Shown here in pieces: positions 12,901 through 24,800 of a DNA stretch of 64,000 nt. Position numbers and translations under genes: made by a program. Position 1 is the stretch's first letter, and every line of letters begins with the position of its first letter. This stretch comes from Escallonia rubra. Lineage: Eukaryota; Streptophyta; Magnoliopsida; Escalloniales; Escalloniaceae. Under the pieces are notes generated by a model. The model made no database searches. It saw only the letters and a program-made list of their open reading frames with translations, and had not been told where the DNA came from. The stretch lies in assembly GCA_033065855.1 (NCBI GenBank), contig JAVXUO010000371.1, positions 169,779 to 233,778 of the forward strand. The letters are read 5' to 3'.

Positions 12901-13077
12901 GTGAGTGTTTATCCGCGTGAAGTGCAGCCTGAAAACCCCAACAGTTACAGAGCAAGGAAGAGAGAATCCTTTAGGCTACAGCGCGAGCGCAGGAAAGCAA
13001 GAAAGGAAGCCAAGGTTGCTCAGCCTCAGCTTATACTAGCTTCAGCTGCTGATGCTACGGAAAACCCCGTTTGCTAA
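9968..13077 (+). CDS. RPL27: Chloroplast 50S ribosomal protein L27 (bL27c) precursor
   Basis: Nuclear-encoded plastid ribosomal protein of the peptidyl-transferase region of the 50S subunit. Exons: 9968-10261, 12709-12810, 12901-13077; total 573 nt, 190 residues. Residues 1 to about 55 are rich in Ser, hydroxylated and positive residues with almost no acids in the first 25, as in a stromal transit peptide. The mature part starts near [17 protein letters not shown] (56-72), the bL27 signature, then [21 protein letters not shown], and across the first splice [18 protein letters not shown]. The C-terminal extension beyond about residue 140 (basic, [14 protein letters not shown], then an Ala-rich tail) is typical of chloroplast rather than bacterial or mitochondrial L27. 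Intron 1 (2447 bp) contains a SINE and a tandem duplication. Identification is secure. Confidence 0.96.
11265..11415 (+). mobile_element. tRNA-derived SINE (Au-like) in intron 1 of the bL27 gene
   Basis: A Pol III B-box (GGTTCGAAAC at 11306-11315) is preceded about 30 bases upstream by a weak A-box-like stretch and followed by the plant SINE body: CTCTCCACAGTAATGGGG, CCAACCCTCCCCAGACC, GGCAGGAGCTTGTGCAGTGGG and CGACCCTTTT. This layout is that of Au-type plant SINEs, recalled from family knowledge and not searched. The A-box is decayed, so the copy is probably inactive. It is in sense orientation within the host intron. Confidence 0.72.
11402..11578 (+). repeat. Two 90-bp tandem copies joined to the SINE 3' end
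   Basis: The sequence from the SINE tail (CCGACCCTTTTATGAATGCC at 11405) through CTGTCTAACAAAGTAGATATG is repeated from 11492 (CACGCCCTTTTTATCAACGC) to about 11578 with roughly 15 percent differences. The period is 90 bases. The second copy also restarts with the SINE tail motif, so the duplication includes the end of the element and its flank. Confidence 0.7.
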
Positions 13078-13576
13078 GATGTGTTATTCCAGTACACAAC
13101 TTGAAGTGTAGGTCTTTTATATTTGTGCATTCTTTTTGTAAAGCTCTTACTGCAAAGTACTGAAGCTTAACCTTTAGATCCAAGTTGCAAATGCCATTGC
13201 TTCCTCCCACTTGGGCCTTAAATACTTTTTGCAGGGTACCTTCACATTTAGTTGTTATGAGTTTGTGTTACAGTAACACACACTTCTTACATGGAGAGAT
13301 GAGATTAGTTAAGTTAGCAAATTTGTGATAATGCTAATCCTTTCAGTCACCACATTAGCCGTTTGATTTGAAACAAGACGATGCTTCAGACAAGTTGAGA
13401 TCGTTGTGCGAGTCTTGTTGTCCCCTTTTTCTGTTTGGATAGTTGCGAAACTTTGTTGTCTCCCCCAATTTTATGTTTCCTGATGGAATTACGAGTACTT
13501 GGCAATAAAAGGATTGCTAGCTTTGGCCAACCAATTTGCCAAACCTCAAAGCAGCGCAGAGGAGGGTGTACCGAAG

Positions 13577-14820
13577 TTTTTTTTTTTTTTTTTTGGTTAA
13601 GAGGAGAAATTATATATATTAAACAAGTCATCCCGGCTATACAAAAGGAGAGTTACAATATTTTACAGACAGAAACAAAAAGAAAAGAGGTTGCAAATAT
13701 CTTACAGACAAATTTGAAAAGGAAGCTAAATATTGTCCATGTTTACATGAATAGATCTACAAGCATCTAATCCTTGTGTCCACGTCATAGATACTTCTGA
13801 TCTTGCTTTGCAAGCAAAATTGGCAAGTTTAGCAGCTTTTTGCTTCCTACTAGAATCCGACAAAAGTGAAAATAGGCGCTAGTCAGACATATATCATACA
13901 TGATTGGTGCTGCTATAACACTAATTTCCTCCGGCCCTTTTATCTGTGCAAGCAAACGATCGAAATTAGTGTACAGTACAATATGATTTAAATTATGCTG
14001 TTTTGCCCACTGTAGTGTTTTCAGCACTGTCAGCGCTTGTGAAGTGAAAGGATCTTGAGCATAATATGAAAATGCACATGAGCCCAAACGATGCCCTAGA
14101 GTTTTTGCAATGCAGATGCCTAATCCAGATCTCTGTCTTTGTTGTTGAAAATGTGATCATGTGTAGACGAAATACAGATTCAAGTGGAAGTTGTATGAAG
14201 CTTTCGAATAATATCTTGGTCCTTCCCCTTTTTTTTGAAAGGCTTTGTCTTTCCTGCACGCTGCATCTTGTTGGATTTCTAGAGAATGCTGTCCAAGTGG
14301 TTTGTGCTTGAGCTTGTGCTTTCCGGATGATGACCATAGGGTCAAAAGTGATACTTGTGAAAGAAATATCATTCATGTGTAACCAAATTTGCCAGAGAGT
14401 AATAAAAACGGTTGTGATTGCTTTGGATCATTCCTTGGTGGGAGCATTGCCCAAATTGATCCATGCGATGAGCCATTCAAAAAAAGATGGTAGAGGCTGC
14501 TGCAATCTAATGCCGAGATCTAGCCCGAACCATATCGTCCATACCCCGGGACATTTGAGGAATAGAGGATCACTTGTCTCCATTTGAGAATTGCAAAATC
14601 GACAATCCGTAGACCCACTAAAACCGATCATTGGAAGCCTATGCATTGTAGGTAATCTTCTCAACAAAGCTTGCCAAATAAATACTTGAACCTTATGAGG
14701 CAAACGTAGTTTCCCCAATCGTTCCCAGGTTTTGGAAGGTAGACATTGCCCTGGATTGTACGTAAATCGGGTTGCTTCTATTTTGTCAGCCTCTTGATCA
14801 TACATCACCTGATAACCTGA
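13577..14820 (-). pseudogene. 5'-truncated, decayed LINE (L1-type) 3' half
   Basis: On the minus strand, 14428-14808 encodes a reverse-transcriptase zinc-binding domain (zf-RVT): LPHKVQVFIWQALLRRLPT, then DCRFCNSQMETSDPLFLKCP. Further 3', 13785-14087 resembles the C-terminal RNase H domain of plant LINE polyproteins (QALTVLKTLQWAKQHNL, LYTNFDRLLAQI, LLAKQ). Between them the frame is broken and the catalytic Asp of the usual ETDS-like motif appears replaced (YTNFD). The element ends in a short 3' UTR and an 18-base poly(T) at 13577-13594, that is a poly(A) tail on the element strand. No endonuclease or reverse transcriptase core is present, so this is a 5'-truncated dead copy. The 5' boundary near 14820 is approximate and no target duplication was found. 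Confidence 0.78.
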
Positions 14821-16355
14821 TTTTACTGAGTAATATCCAGAAGAGGTATGATTTCAAATAATTCGGTCCGAGAAGTCACCCAAGGATACATGGTTACTTC
14901 TGACAGCAGTGCAGATATCTTTCAAGAAGATGTCCCTCAACTTTTGGATATTCTACTGTTTTTCGTGTATCAGATCAGCTACTGTAATAATTGATGAGTT
15001 TTGATATGTTATTTTTCACTTCCTTGCATGTTTTTCTTTCTTCCCTTTGTGACTAAAAGCATATATTCACTATAATTAGCCAAGTCTTAAGCTTTTAGCA
15101 ATATAGGTAAGAGCGAAATAACATAACCCGTGGAATTTGAAGCCACAACACTACCACCCCACCCTCCTTTTTTCCCTTCAAATACTAGTACTAGTGACTT
15201 GTTAACAGTGAAGCTCAATTCATGCTTCAAATTCTGAAGGTGAGGGAAGAACTGAAAAGTTTAACAAAAAATATTCAATGAACTTGAAGCATTGAAGGGT
15301 GCAGAAAGGGAGGACAGTCTACACAATCGACTTTGAAAAGCTACTACGAAATTACAGAGAACCACCAAGATTGTTTACAGGAATTCATTGCACTCCTGTC
15401 ACCTATAAAAAAGAATCCTACAGTACATAACAGCATTACTCTTTAAGCATTTGCATGCATCAAACAACTCCCACCATTTGCGTTCAACTGATCACTACCT
15501 GCAATTCAACAAGATTTGGTCACATCCAAGCTCAAAACGTGTGCTCAAGATGCTGCAATATAGGTCATAAAAACTCTAAATGCAATGCTCAGAGGGAGGG
15601 GGGAAAAAAAAACAATCAATAAACATCTCTGGTATAATAAAATGCGCAACTGAAATGAAATGGTCATCATTTGCCAAGTCCTGTATCAAGTCTTTTATCT
15701 TCTGTTCGGAAATAAAGAAGATTTGATTCATCTCCGCATAGAATCTGAAGAAGAAACAACAGTTCTATAGCTCCTTGCACATTTCATTCAATGTATTGAA
15801 CGGGTTCCCTTAGTTTTTTGGTTGAGTTGGAGGGCGGGGAGGTTGGTTCACTCTTACCGTTCCCAAATGAACTGTGGCACTCCATGTACTTCTTATCCTT
15901 CTTTTTCCATCTTGACTACCCCCATCTTAATTGTGGCCCAGATGCAAGTTCCGCCTACCCCAGGCCCCATAACTCCTCTCTCACCCTCCCAAACTATCAG
16001 ATTCCTTATTCATGAAATTCACTGTCCTAACTCCATCGACATCTTCAAGTGCAACACCTTCTTTTGGTTACTGACCTCCACGTCTAGCTCTATCTAGATG
16101 TCAACTTCAGAATTCAGGCAGTCACAGTACAGACACTTGGAGACAAAGGGCAATTTAAAAATAGGTGTTTCGTGTTGGCAGTGGTTATTGCATGCCTTCT
16201 TCCCATTCCTTCCTTCCTTCCTTTTCCATCATTTTTCCCGAATTCTTCTACTCTAGGAAGCGGTCAAGGGGTTTTGGCTGTTGAGGGAGGTATTGGTTAA
16301 TATGTGACGGGACAAACAAAAGAGGAGTTCAGAAGATTGGAGAGAGGGAGGGCGG

Positions 16356-16403
<48 letters not shown>

Positions 16404-17246
16404 CGTGGGCCTGGTAGGTACAGTGATAGAGAGGTGTATGCCAAAACAATGAGGTGAAAGAAAAGTTGGAGTGTCAGCAGCCCACACACATGCAAACTTC
16501 TCTCTAACAATCCATGGAGTTTTAAAGGCCAAGAGCAACCGTACTTCCCGATCTAGTACAGCACTAGACGAAGCAAGAAAGAACAGAAAGAATCTATTGT
16601 ATTGCATCTGGAGAGAAGGATACGGAACAAACAGAATCAGAGCTTCATTGATTTACATTACACAATACATGTGGATTTGAACACAATGAATTGGTGGATT
16701 GAAATAAAACGAACAAGTGGACTTAATAGCCTTACTATAAAGGACTAAAGATGATCTAAAAAAGTACAGTACATACTTTTAGTTATTTTGTTGTTGTCAT
16801 CTGGCGTGTAGTTAGTCAACTAACATACGTATGAACTAAAATGCGTCTCCCAGTCACATTCAAATTGTAACTCTTTCATGGTATTCATGAAAGAACAATT
16901 GCGACAACATGTACGACAACCAAACACACCATCAAGTAATGTACGGGAGAGAACCATTCTCTTCGCATACTGTAGAAAGAAGCCCTAAATATCCTACAAA
17001 AAATTCAATCTCCTACAAGAACAAGAACAAAAACAAAAGCAAAAAATAAAAAATTAAAGACTTGACCTTCGTATTTGAGCTTCATATACGTAGAAATTAG
17101 CAATCTGAACATAAATATTTTGGCAAGTTAAGTCTTGTGTTAACAAACAAAAACAATCGGGTGCAATTAACCTAAAAAACCTCTATGGCTAAGCATAATC
17201 AAGCCATCATCCCGTAAAGATACATGCATGTATTGTGCACATACCT
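14821..17246. other. Intergenic region between the LINE relic and Sec61 gamma
   Basis: No supported gene. It contains T-rich and CT-rich stretches, a C-rich segment near 15815-16100 with two overlapping short frames that lack any domain, and an AG microsatellite at 16359-16399. The last 200 bases are AT-rich and contain the likely 3' UTR of the minus-strand Sec61 gamma gene. Confidence 0.5.
16359..16399. repeat. (AG)n microsatellite
   Basis: About 20 uninterrupted AG units, flanked by further GAG-rich sequence on the left. The long Ser/Leu frames read across it on the minus strand are products of this repeat and are not genes. Confidence 0.95.
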
Positions 17247-17570
17247 TTAACCAGATCCGACGATGATGTTGTTGATGGGGATGAAGATTAGCTTGACGAA
17301 GAAGCCCACGAATCCCATCACCACGAATCCTATCGCCGTACGAAACGCCACCTTCGTGAATTCTGTACAACGCACATGCATACAGCTCATCAGAAAAGAT
17401 CTGGTCATACAAACATAATCCAAATCGAGAAAAAATTGAAGGATCCAAGCCCCCTAAGCAAGATCTCTGATTATACCTTTGCGATCGGGTTTGTGGCACC
17501 TCTTGACTAGGCGATAGCTGTCCTTGGAGAACTCCCTCAAAGGATCGAATACCGAATCCAAGGCGTCCAT
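17247..17570 (-). CDS. SEC61G: Protein transport protein Sec61 subunit gamma
   Basis: The small tail-anchored subunit of the Sec61 translocon, which moves and inserts nascent chains at the ER membrane. Exon 1 is 17477-17570 and exon 2 is 17247-17362 on the minus strand (94 + 116 = 210 nt, 69 residues, the usual family length). The N-terminal part is [17 protein letters not shown] followed by [16 protein letters not shown], the conserved cytosolic helix. The C-terminal part, [20 protein letters not shown] followed by [10 protein letters not shown], is the single transmembrane helix and luminal end. The intron (114 bp) is GT-AG and splits the Glu codon after DRK. Both exons lie in other longer frames, which hide the gene from simple frame finding. 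Identification is secure. Confidence 0.96.
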
Positions 17571-18805
17571 ACTGAGGGTGTGTTTAGGGTTTGATAGAAA
17601 AACTTTTGGGAGAAAGAAATTACGAAAGAGAGAGGGAGATAGATCCGATTCGCGGAGAGAAGTTTGGGAAAGAGATGAGAGCTCTATTTTTGTGCTATGT
17701 AAGTCAGCCCCTCGTCATTTATCTTACGTGGCACAACATGAGTGGACGGCATCTTCCAAACCAGCAGCTTATAGGCCGCCTTCACGCGTTTATTCTGATT
17801 TTTGTTTTTAGATTTTTTTCCGTTGCCTAAGCCTGATCTCACCTAAAACTGAAAAACAAAAATTGAATCAAAAATTCCCAATATAATTAACAGTTTTTTC
17901 AAGTTTCAAAATATTGTCAGAATATCGAGTAACCTGCTCGTACTGGTGAACTCTTCAACCGAGTAGTTTGCTCACACTAGTAAGCGCTTCAATGGTTCAC
18001 AAATTCTAGTGGGACTAGCAAAAAACCGATCCCAAGCAAGTAAACATCCCAAATGGTCTACAAATATAAGTGGAGCTAGCAAAAAATCGATCCCAATTAA
18101 TCTCATTATAAACAAGAATATGTCAGGAACTAGAATTAAAAATCCTCAAAATTGAAGGTCTGATAAGAATCTCAACTTAAGTTTAGTTCCTCGAAATGAC
18201 GCGTGACTCAATATAATAAATATTTTTTTAAAAAGAAAAACAAAACATCAGTATGTTATACCATTGTTTCAAATCACACTCGACGCTCCATATAAGAATC
18301 AACTTTTGAAACTGAGGTTGAAATTTCTGTCATTTTCCACGACCATCTGAAAGGCCCTAGCAACCTCGACAATAGACAATAGTCCATGTAATTGTCAATA
18401 CATAATATAGATACACTTCGAGCAGGAATGGAACTTTGTATTGGTAAACTGAAAGCCGCTAGGAGCAAGTTTCTTAACAGATTGTAAGGGACAACAACAT
18501 TCACCCAAATACATCCCCACCTCCTTCAAATAGCAAAAATATATCAGATGTAATATCTTGAGAAGGGTGGGCCAATCAACATCATATACAGCAGTTGAGA
18601 CCTCAAAAAATTCTAACCTAGATGATTTCAGAGTTCCCTGTAGACACGGGTACCATATGAGGAACTTGCTGAAGCTCATTTCAACCTTCAAAGAACTCCG
18701 ATGCTCTGGGGGTAGATAGTACGAGCCCAGCTTCATGTATCAAAACCTCCAAAAGAGACGCCACGTCGTTTCTTCATGATGCAAAGTTTACAGAAGGAAG
18801 CTCTC
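17571..18805. other. Sec61 gamma leader, spacer and 3' flank of the ZNF511-like gene
   Basis: The first 150 bases are the purine-rich leader and promoter of Sec61 gamma. A degenerate duplication with period about 61 lies at 17992-18105 (both copies carry GTGGRNCTAGCAAAAAAYCGATCCCAA). Minus-strand frames at 18274-18736 have no recognisable domain and may be 3' UTR of the ZNF511-like gene. No further gene is supported. Confidence 0.5.
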
Positions 18806-21800
18806 TTATCTTTCCATTCCTGTAGTTGAAGAGCCTGGTCTTCTTTCCCTTTGAACAGCTCGAGGGACAAACGTTAAACCACGGTTGTGGCGGCGGCCAA
18901 AGCTGATGGATGAAGGAGAAGAATCTGAAGTGCTTAATTTAGATACTGCTGAAACAAGGCCATCCATAGTCTCTTCTTCTACTTGCATTGCATTTGAACC
19001 CTCCTCTGTCCTATGTGGTTGCTTACGCTGGGACTTCTGCCTATGTTTCTTTGATGGACGGGCCTTTTTGAGAAACTCAAAAGAAGCAGGGAATTTATGC
19101 TTGTCCACCAGATGTTGATGCCGACTTTTATAATTTTTCAGCTTTGTACCACAGCCTTCCACGAGACATTCATACTGTTGCACAAAACATGCATGTATGT
19201 CGGCATTTTATGAATACTCAAAAAGAACTACACCTAAACCATCATGTTGAGAACTGAATCGATACAAATAGAAGAGATCAACATTTCAGATGGAAGATTA
19301 TCACCTACACCTCTTAAACTCAAAACTTTTCATGGGGGATTCATTTCTGTCATTCCAACTGCTGCGTTACATTACTGCATCTTGTACGTCTTTTGCTTTC
19401 AAAACTAGTTTATATCAATCAAAGTTCACCGGTCTCTTCAATATACATGACAATCAGGATGATACTTGATACATGACGACAATCAGCTTGATATCCTTTT
19501 AACTAGATACTTGGCATACATGACAATCACAATAGATGCATTTGATCCAATTGTCAAATTGAGAAAGGATGAACAGTAAATATACTTACTAAAAAATACT
19601 AATTACTCCCAACAACAGGTTTAAAAGAATCCTAGGTCTCAAGTAAAAGAATGAACAGGGATTACCATAGGGAAACCACGTGCAACTTTTGCCTGAAAGA
19701 AAGAATCATGTGCTTCAGAAACATGTATGCTGAGCAGACGCGATGTGGGGAATACTCTAGAGCAGACAGAACATGATGCCGTATGACGTGCATTGTAATG
19801 ATCTTCAAACTCCTCCAAAGACTTCAACTTTGCACCGCAACCAACAATTGGACAATACACTCCCCTGGTCAGAAAGTTTAACTATGTCATTTAGCATTAC
19901 GTATGAATTCTAACTGCACAACTTGGAAGCTTTAATGCACTTTTTTCCTCACTTTTTCCCCTTCATTTTGTGGGGTGGGGGAGAGGAGCAAAACCTAACC
20001 TATACCATAAGAGCATGGCAGATAATGAAAAATAATGTTCCCAGACATGTTCCTTTAGAACAGTACTGACACTTAAAGTTTCAATTAACTTTCATTTACG
20101 GGTGGCTATAGCTAAATAAGACCCAGGCCCTTTTCCTAATATATCCCGCCAGTGTCTGGGCGATGTTAGAGTCAGTGCAAAAGCCTATATTGCATTAAGC
20201 TCTGGCATTGCACGCCAGGCCCATTGTGTGATCCAAAAACGCCTATATTTTTCCCGCGCAACCTTGCTCTAGGCACCCACACAGTGAGTCCGTGCAAAGC
20301 TACCATGCCCTATCCCTTGCATCCTTGCAAGGGGGATGAAGTAGCTCCCCTAAGTTCCTCGTGTGCTACAACAACTCTTTGTGAATTACTGTGCCCCCCG
20401 GCACTCGCCGTCAAAGAGGTTTCAAGCAAACATTGAAGTACAAGACTGGATGAAGGTCCGATACCCTTGTCACGGACCTAGAGACAATCTCACAGGCCCT
20501 TTCCCAACAATACCCCCAGTGTCTGGGTGATGTTAGAGTCGATAGAAAGCCCAGTGCATTAGGCTGTGGCATTACACCTCAGGCTCGTTACGCGGTCCAA
20601 CACCTATATTTCCCCTGCGCTAGGCACCCACACAATGAGTCCGTAACAAAGGCTATAGCAATATTCGCTTACAAAATTTGCATCTAAGAAAAGTTACACT
20701 TCAGATTCTTCTTCCTTTCAGACTTAGGGAGGTGATTGCTGGTTAATTTTCAGATCTCAAAAATAAAAATCCTTTTGCGGGAGCAGACTTCCAGGATGCG
20801 GTTTAGAGGCATAGATTCAGAACATGCAGGATTAAACATGAAAACACCAGCAATTACCTAGATATGACCAACATAAAGCCTGCCAAATGACTACAGATAT
20901 CTCCAGCTGTTGGTTTGAGTGGTATATTGTGCGACGCTTAAAACCTGTCCGATGCCAGCATCCAAACACACCAAGGCTAAGCCACGTCATGCTCACGCTA
21001 TCATGTTACACCCACCTCATCCTCCCAGCTATACCTGATATAAAGCCCTTGGCAATGTGCATTTCTCTCTCTCAACATTTTATTTACCATTTTCCTGTGA
21101 AGCACCACTACACTCAAGTAAACGTGCTTTGTCCTCTTGGAGTAGGCTACATGAAACATATTTCTCTGTGAAGTTTAGAGTCATATCTTTTAGAAGCAAA
21201 AAAATTCACATGGTGGACTTAATAAAGCGGATGCGGTTCTTAAGCTTGCAGGGAAGATACAGAACTATAGAATCAACAACCAGCCATTTGGACAAAAGTC
21301 CAGGAAAGTGGTACCACACCTCCGCATTACTACAACTCCCATACGCTAAAGTGGCACCACATCTCCACATTATTACAACTCCCATTCGCTACCAGATCAG
21401 CGTACAGAGAGCCTCGGGGATCCCTTTGAAAAACCGAACAACACAAACAGTTATTTACACAAACAGTTATTTCAGTTTGTCAATTACGAGTATACATGCA
21501 TTGTCACCACCACAGCAACAGAAACCCCACTCCAACGAATCAAATCAGCCCCGTACGATGCCAGAGGAACCCATCCAGTACCAACCAAGTTCTCTTCCCC
21601 AACACCTTGAACAAGGTCCTGATCAGCACCGATTCGAACCCCAATGGCCACCCGACGGGCCACATCCACCTATGCTCCGGCAAGCCAGATGGAATCACGG
21701 ACTGCAGAGGTGCCACACCAAGAGGATAGCAACAAAGAGAGACCATCAGTAGGAGAAGTGCCCACAAAAAAAAACTCAAATCCTAAATCAATGAAGAGAC

Positions 21801-24800
21801 TAGGGAAATCCTCTCATAGAAAAGAAAACCCCACCACCAAATCCTAGAGGGCTCTCAAGGGGTTTGAGAAGAAGATGTAAAGGAAAGAAAGAGAGAGGCC
21901 CGAGAGGAAGACACCTAACTCTGATACATCCGCTCATTTCTCTTATATGTTCAACTACCTTCTTATGACACACAATTCGCAAAATTGAGTTTTCAATACA
22001 AGATAGGTGCATTGATTTCAACAACTATGGTTCCAAGACGGTGAAAAGTAGCAACAAATCACACAATAAGACTGCAGAAAAGATAAATTACATTTGACCA
22101 GTAATACCTGTTTTCCTCATCTCCCATAAGCTGCTGCTTTTCATCTTCGCTCAAATCCAACGCAACCTAAACCATTAAACAGGATGGCTGACTATAGAAT
22201 CGATCAGCAAAAATATACTTGATCTTTGTTTAGCATTGTCAAGCAAGTTTTGCATACAAAAACAAATCAAGCTGTTATCATCAAAGAAGTATTTATGTTT
22301 CATATTCATGAGGAAATAAAAACCTAATATAACAGGAAAAGAAGTTTTACACAGTGCAACTACTAAGAAGCTCAATTGTAAGATTTTGCTAATATATAGC
22401 TAAAGCTCAGTCAAAGGAAGTAACTCCTGCACTATAGAAACCAGGAAAGGATAGTTGTCAGAATGACCAGATTTACTTGTGATTATGTGACAAAATTTGG
22501 ACTCAAGGAACAGTTTTAGAATATGAACTAGGCTCTCTCAGTTGCATGAAAAAAATGGGTTATGAGTGTCATTACCAGAGTACGATAGACCCAATCCCGT
22601 GAGTATAAAATAGTACACTTCACAGACCAGGATAAGTCATTCGCTTAAAACTTGAGACAACCTATAAAAAAGGTCGACGACAGTCTAAAACTATTAAAAG
22701 TTGAATTAATCAAATTCAATTTTTCTTGCTCAATCTCAGAGTATCCATTCACTCAAAAATATGTTTTTATCGAAGAAGTTCATTGCACGAGCAAAGGAAG
22801 CTAACATATTTAGCTTCAGGATCAATTTCCTTCAGGGGTAAATGCACTTTGCCCCCCTATACTTAAGGTCGTTTGCAATATGCCCCCCTCTTCTCTAAAA
22901 AATTGAACTAAACCTCTCTGCACTCATCAAAACTGTGCAAAATTGACGGTTCCCATCCAAGTTAACATAGTTTTTGGACGGGAAATGTTTGGCGTCCAGA
23001 ACCTTCAAGTTTATGACCCTTTTGACCTAATAAAATATTAAAGACTTGCAAAAATTACCCAAAAAACCACCAATTTCATTCTACTCCAGTTGCAAACGCT
23101 TGAAAATTTGGAAAAAGTGACCATTTTCATTTTACTCATTTGCAAACCTTCCTCAACAGCAACACAAAAAACAAAAACAAAATTTTGAATTTTCAGATTT
23201 TAATGTTAAAAATTCAGTGGGTATAACCCGAACCCGACCCGCTCCATGTCCAACCGACCCGACCTGTCCAAGCCCTTCCCAAACCCTAATTTCCCCCACA
23301 GAAAACCCTAATCTCAAATCACCCCAGCGCCACCAACCTTCCTTCGGCATCAACAGCCCGCCTCCCCCCTGTCAACGACGCCGATCGCCTCTCCTCTCTC
23401 TTCCTTCCTTTTCTCTCCCCTGCCCTCCGCTACCGCAACAGCTGAGCTCTCCGCTGGCAGCCCCCTCCCCCCAATCGGCGACGCCAACCCCATCCCCCTC
23501 TCTTCCTTCTTCTTCTCTCCCCCCACTACCCTAACAACCCCGCTCCACCGACAGCTCTGCACTCCGTCGATAATCCCCGGCCCCCGTGTAGGCGAGACAG
23601 ACCCCCCCTATCTTCCTTCCTCTTCTCTCCCCTCGCCACCCGCGGCCGCAACAGCCCCACACCGCCGCCCCTTACCTGGCCACCGCTGCTCCTTGCTCTC
23701 TTTCCATTCTCTCTTCACCACCACCTTCACCCACCCAAAGGGTTTGAGAACAGATTTTCAATTCTGTTAAAAAGAAGGGTAGTTATGATATTTCAACAAC
23801 ATAAGTTACGGCCGTATATTTTCACCCACTTTTGATGAGTGCAAGGAGGTTTAGTTCAATTTTTTTTAGAATAGGAGGTCATATTGCAACCGACCTAAAG
23901 TATAGGGGGCAAAGTGCATTTACCCCTTTCCTTTAAGCTGAGTTTTGCAAGATTCATTGCAGACATTTTTTTTCCACCTCTTGCTCATGAAGATTGCCAA
24001 ACACCCACATATAGTACAGAGAGTTAGAGCACGAGGATTAAAGGAAAAGCATACTGCGACAAGACAAAAGGAAAGCGAATTCACATGGCTTGACCATTGT
24101 TTCCTTATGTCCGCCAGATCTATTAAATTCCTTTATGTAAAATATGCTATAAGAAAGCTGCTAAAACACTTCATAACCAAACGACAAAATAAAAGCAAAG
24201 TGGAAATTGCCCATACACCATATTATGGCCCTAAGGTAAGATGCTTGCTTGTGTCATATTTCTTACAAGTGCTTAATGCTCCTTGCACCTTCCCTTCTCT
24301 TTCATTTTTTTCCTTTTCTGGTTGATAATTTCCTTCTCTTTCATCACACTATGGTTCCTGCAATATTCTCTACTCTGTTGAAGTACACAGCATCTGGTAT
24401 AGCACTACATGTATAACTGAGCACCTTATGAATCATCTGACCAAGTAACTGGAAAAAAATATGTTGGAAGATTTGCAAAATGACTGAAATGAAAGCTGAG
24501 AGGTTCAACCTTGACACCCAGAATCTCACACTTTTAGCTTGGGATACACACATTTTGAAAGACAAAAAATAGCATAGATGGGGGTGAAAATGTATTTACT
24601 CTTCTTTATTGCATCTTCTGTTGGCCTCATAGAAAACCTTAATGGTAAACCCGATAAACTCTAGAAGATCTTGAGGAGATTGTTGCTCTGGTAGACGAGA
24701 AGTTTCAGCTTGTGCTGCAATGCTGAGTGGTCTAGCCAGCCGCACTGTGCATCGAGGCTAATCATTAAAGGTCCAAATGCCCATCAGCTCTCAAACCCCA

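Noticed and set aside
16253-16607. Ser/Leu-rich open frames on the minus strand
   Set aside because: They are produced by the (AG)n microsatellite and its CT-rich complement.
18274-18736. Minus-strand frames downstream of the ZNF511-like gene
   Set aside because: They have no recognisable domain and are best explained as 3' UTR or spacer.
20887-21752. 231-residue plus-strand frame in intron 2 of the ZNF511-like gene
   Set aside because: Composition is Gln/Pro/His-rich and irregular, no domain or homologue is evident, and it is antisense to a well-supported intron.
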